Positions 62,341 to 64,000 of a stretch of 64,000 nt of DNA are shown piece by piece (within the stretch, counting starts at the first letter, position 1; each line of letters begins with the position of its first letter). A program made the translations under genes and the position numbers. The stretch lies in the NCBI GenBank assembly GCA_963930655.1, contig OZ005619.1, positions 22,627,752 to 22,691,751 on the forward strand, given 5' to 3'. The notes beneath the pieces are model-generated. The model saw nothing but the letters and a program-made list of their open reading frames with translations. It made no database searches and had not been told where the DNA came from. Source of the DNA: Myrica gale (taxonomy: Eukaryota > Streptophyta > Magnoliopsida > Fagales > Myricaceae).

Positions 62341-64000
62341 ATGGCGTTTGTTCGCAGCTTAGCGATTGAGGCTAAGTTTTTTCTTTTTTCTGTGAGTGCG
62401 ACTGGCTTGGTGACATTAACGGAACGAAATAGGAAAGCGCAAAGCTCTATACGTTTTGGACGGTATGGTGCGGTGTGGTTGGCTAACGTGTTTGGTAAGC
62501 TGGTGGAGGGGAACGAGCCAGGTGACTACTCGGAGAAGTTCAATGAATCGACGAGAGCGTTTTTAGTGCAGAAATGTGCGAACGAGAATGGCAGATACGT
62601 GGCCCTTGCTGAGTTTGGCGAGAGACGTCGGCGTGGGGCTGTGATGATCCCGGAGGGGAAGCGGAGAGAAGGGTGGAGGTCTGTGGTTGTGCTTTGTGAA
62701 GAGCTGATTAAAGCTATCGGTGTGTTGAGGCGTCGTAGAATGGGGAATGCCGCGAATTCCTTCTATAAGGATGTCTCGTTTGCTGAGATGGTGAGGACGG
62801 GATCGTCGGAGAAGATGGAGGCTGGAAAAAGTGTGAGCCCCCCTGTTCAGTACGTCGAGGGCAATACTGGCAATTTTTTGTCGAGTGGACTTTCTCTGGC
62901 GCCGCATGCACGCCAGAGAGAGAACAACAGGCTTTCCCAGGATAATTATTCTCCTGGGATGTCTGCGTCGGCGGCTGGGGCAGATGAGGCTTTGTGGCTG
63001 CATTTATTGAAGATTCAATCTGAGCTGGACGGGTTGTTTGCGCTGGTGAGTAAGTGTGAAGGGGGTAAGACTTTTAGACCCGAGCCCGAGCCCATTGTTT
63101 CTGGGCCGAGAGATCCTTCAAGTTCCAAGTGCGTTAGTTGTATATTTCAACGACCTGCCTCTGTTGGGCATTTTAATAAGCATGATTCGGAGTTTGGTTC
63201 TGGGCCGGGAGACCCTGGGCTGGAGTCGGGCCCATGCGAAAAGCTGAGTGGGCCACAAGTGTCTTCGCGTGGGATTGGCCCACTCTCTTCGTCGCTTGGA
63301 CTGGGCACTGTCGGGCTTCGCCTTGCCGTTAATGTCATGGCTGAGGGTGCTATGGTGGATTCGGCGCCGGAGCTGTCGCCGGAGGACCCCAAGCCTATTG
63401 GAGTTGCCGATGTGGACGGTGGAGGCAGAGGGTTGCCGCAGGTTTTGCCGGGGTCCACCGAGATTGTGTCTTGTGCTCTCTCGGTGGATCGGGAGCTTCG
63501 GATTCTCTCCGGGGATACGTTGGAGGATATTTCGTGCCAAACAACGTCGGCGTTGGCTTCTGCAGAGATGGTTTCGGTTGGTTCTGGTTTGGCTGGTGAT
63601 TTCTCGGCTGCGGTTGAGTTGGTGTCTGCCGAGATGGCTTCGGTTGGTCCTGGTTTGGCTGGTGACTTGGTGCTGCCTTCAGGTGACTTGGTGCTGCCTT
63701 CTGGTGACTTGGTGCTGCCTTCGGTTGAGGGTCTTTCTCTCAATCCTGAGGTGGAGTCTTCTCTTCCTTTAAGTGTTAAGGGTGATGACCGGTCGGAGTT
63801 GGGACTGAAATTTGGAGGAGATTTGGTTCGATGTGAGGAAGGGGTTAGTGAGGTGGGTGTTGTACCTTTGAGGGTGCTGTACCCTAGAGATGACACAGTT
63901 GAGGGTGAAGGGTCGGTTGAGCCATCGAAGTGGGTGTTGGAGATGGTTCAGTCTTTCAGGTTTATGGTTGGGGTCTCGTGTGTTGGGTACGAATCCGCAT
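62341..64000 (+). CDS. Retroelement-like ORF (probable LINE first part), runs off the window
   Basis: Translation from the ATG at 62341 stays open for 553 codons to the window edge with no stop. It starts MAFVRSLAIEAKFFLFSVSA and has IRFGRYGAVWLANVFGKLVE and KREGWRSVVVLCEELI, a pattern found in many plant LINE-associated proteins upstream of reverse transcriptase. The middle is Pro/Gly/Ser-rich and low in complexity. A 21-base unit encoding GDLVLPS is repeated three times near 63660-63722. The end (WVLEMVQSFRFMVGVSCVGY) resembles the linker before the endonuclease/RT part. No reverse transcriptase motif lies inside the window. An unbroken frame this long suggests a recent copy. Antisense open frames here are its shadows. 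Confidence 0.65.
   Translation, partial: MAFVRSLAIEAKFFLFSVSATGLVTLTERNRKAQSSIRFGRYGAVWLANVFGKLVEGNEPGDYSEKFNESTRAFLVQKCANENGRYVALAEFGERRRRGAVMIPEGKRREGWRSVVVLCEELIKAIGVLRRRRMGNAANSFYKDVSFAEMVRTGSSEKMEAGKSVSPPVQYVEGNTGNFLSSGLSLAPHARQRENNRLSQDNYSPGMSASAAGADEALWLHLLKIQSELDGLFALVSKCEGGKTFRPEPEPIVSGPRDPSSSKCVSCIFQRPASVGHFNKHDSEFGSGPGDPGLESGPCEKLSGPQVSSRGIGPLSSSLGLGTVGLRLAVNVMAEGAMVDSAPELSPEDPKPIGVADVDGGGRGLPQVLPGSTEIVSCALSVDRELRILSGDTLEDISCQTTSALASAEMVSVGSGLAGDFSAAVELVSAEMASVGPGLAGDLVLPSGDLVLPSGDLVLPSVEGLSLNPEVESSLPLSVKGDDRSELGLKFGGDLVRCEEGVSEVGVVPLRVLYPRDDTVEGEGSVEPSKWVLEMVQSFRFMVGVSCVGYESA

Noticed and set aside
62563..63896. Several antisense open frames rich in Ser, Pro and Arg
   Set aside because: They are mirror images of the long plus-strand retroelement-like ORF, whose repeats keep the other frames open.

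Overview
This 64 kb window is nuclear DNA of a flowering plant, a dicot and probably a woody rosid judging by the protein families. The genes are split by AT-rich GT-AG introns. The gaps are full of MITEs, a hAT transposon, a small LTR retroelement and a LINE-like reading frame. No rRNA gene, tRNA gene, CRISPR array or bacterial-type operon was recognised. Exon boundaries below were placed by reading-frame continuity and splice signals, without transcript data.

Layout. At 1-11125 (minus) lies the immune regulator SRFR1, with 17 exons in view and the C-terminal exons off the left edge. At 13362-19931 are two tandem karrikin-receptor (KAI2/HTL) paralogues on the minus strand, with a broken AAA-ATPase fragment between them. 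At 22829-25665 (minus) is a clade-D PP2C phosphatase. At 28005-30247 a hAT transposon sits between perfect 8-bp target duplications. At 33695-34774 (minus) is a serine-rich plant protein, perhaps MAKR-like. At 37482-40742 are two LEA group 6 (PvLEA18-like) copies, one intact and one dead, separated by an LTR retroelement with no coding capacity. At 44443-46734 (minus) is an intronless SBT1-type subtilase. At 50984-55359 (plus) is a J-domain protein, and at 55820-59030 (minus) the plastid DUF1230 protein CGLD27; these two converge. At 61080-61774 is a damaged or partial prolyl 4-hydroxylase. From 62341 to the right edge runs a long uninterrupted retroelement-like ORF on the plus strand that has no stop inside the window.

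The genes form no operon-like system; each is an independent plant locus. The most interesting biology is in the KAI2 pair. The first copy carries Glu instead of the catalytic Asp at residue 217, together with changes at pocket positions 96, 124, 142 and 218. The second copy keeps the Ser-Asp-His triad. Other notable points are a J-protein intron whose best-fitting 5' splice site reads GA rather than GT, the LEA pseudogene joined to an LTR, and several transposon insertions whose target duplications can be read directly.
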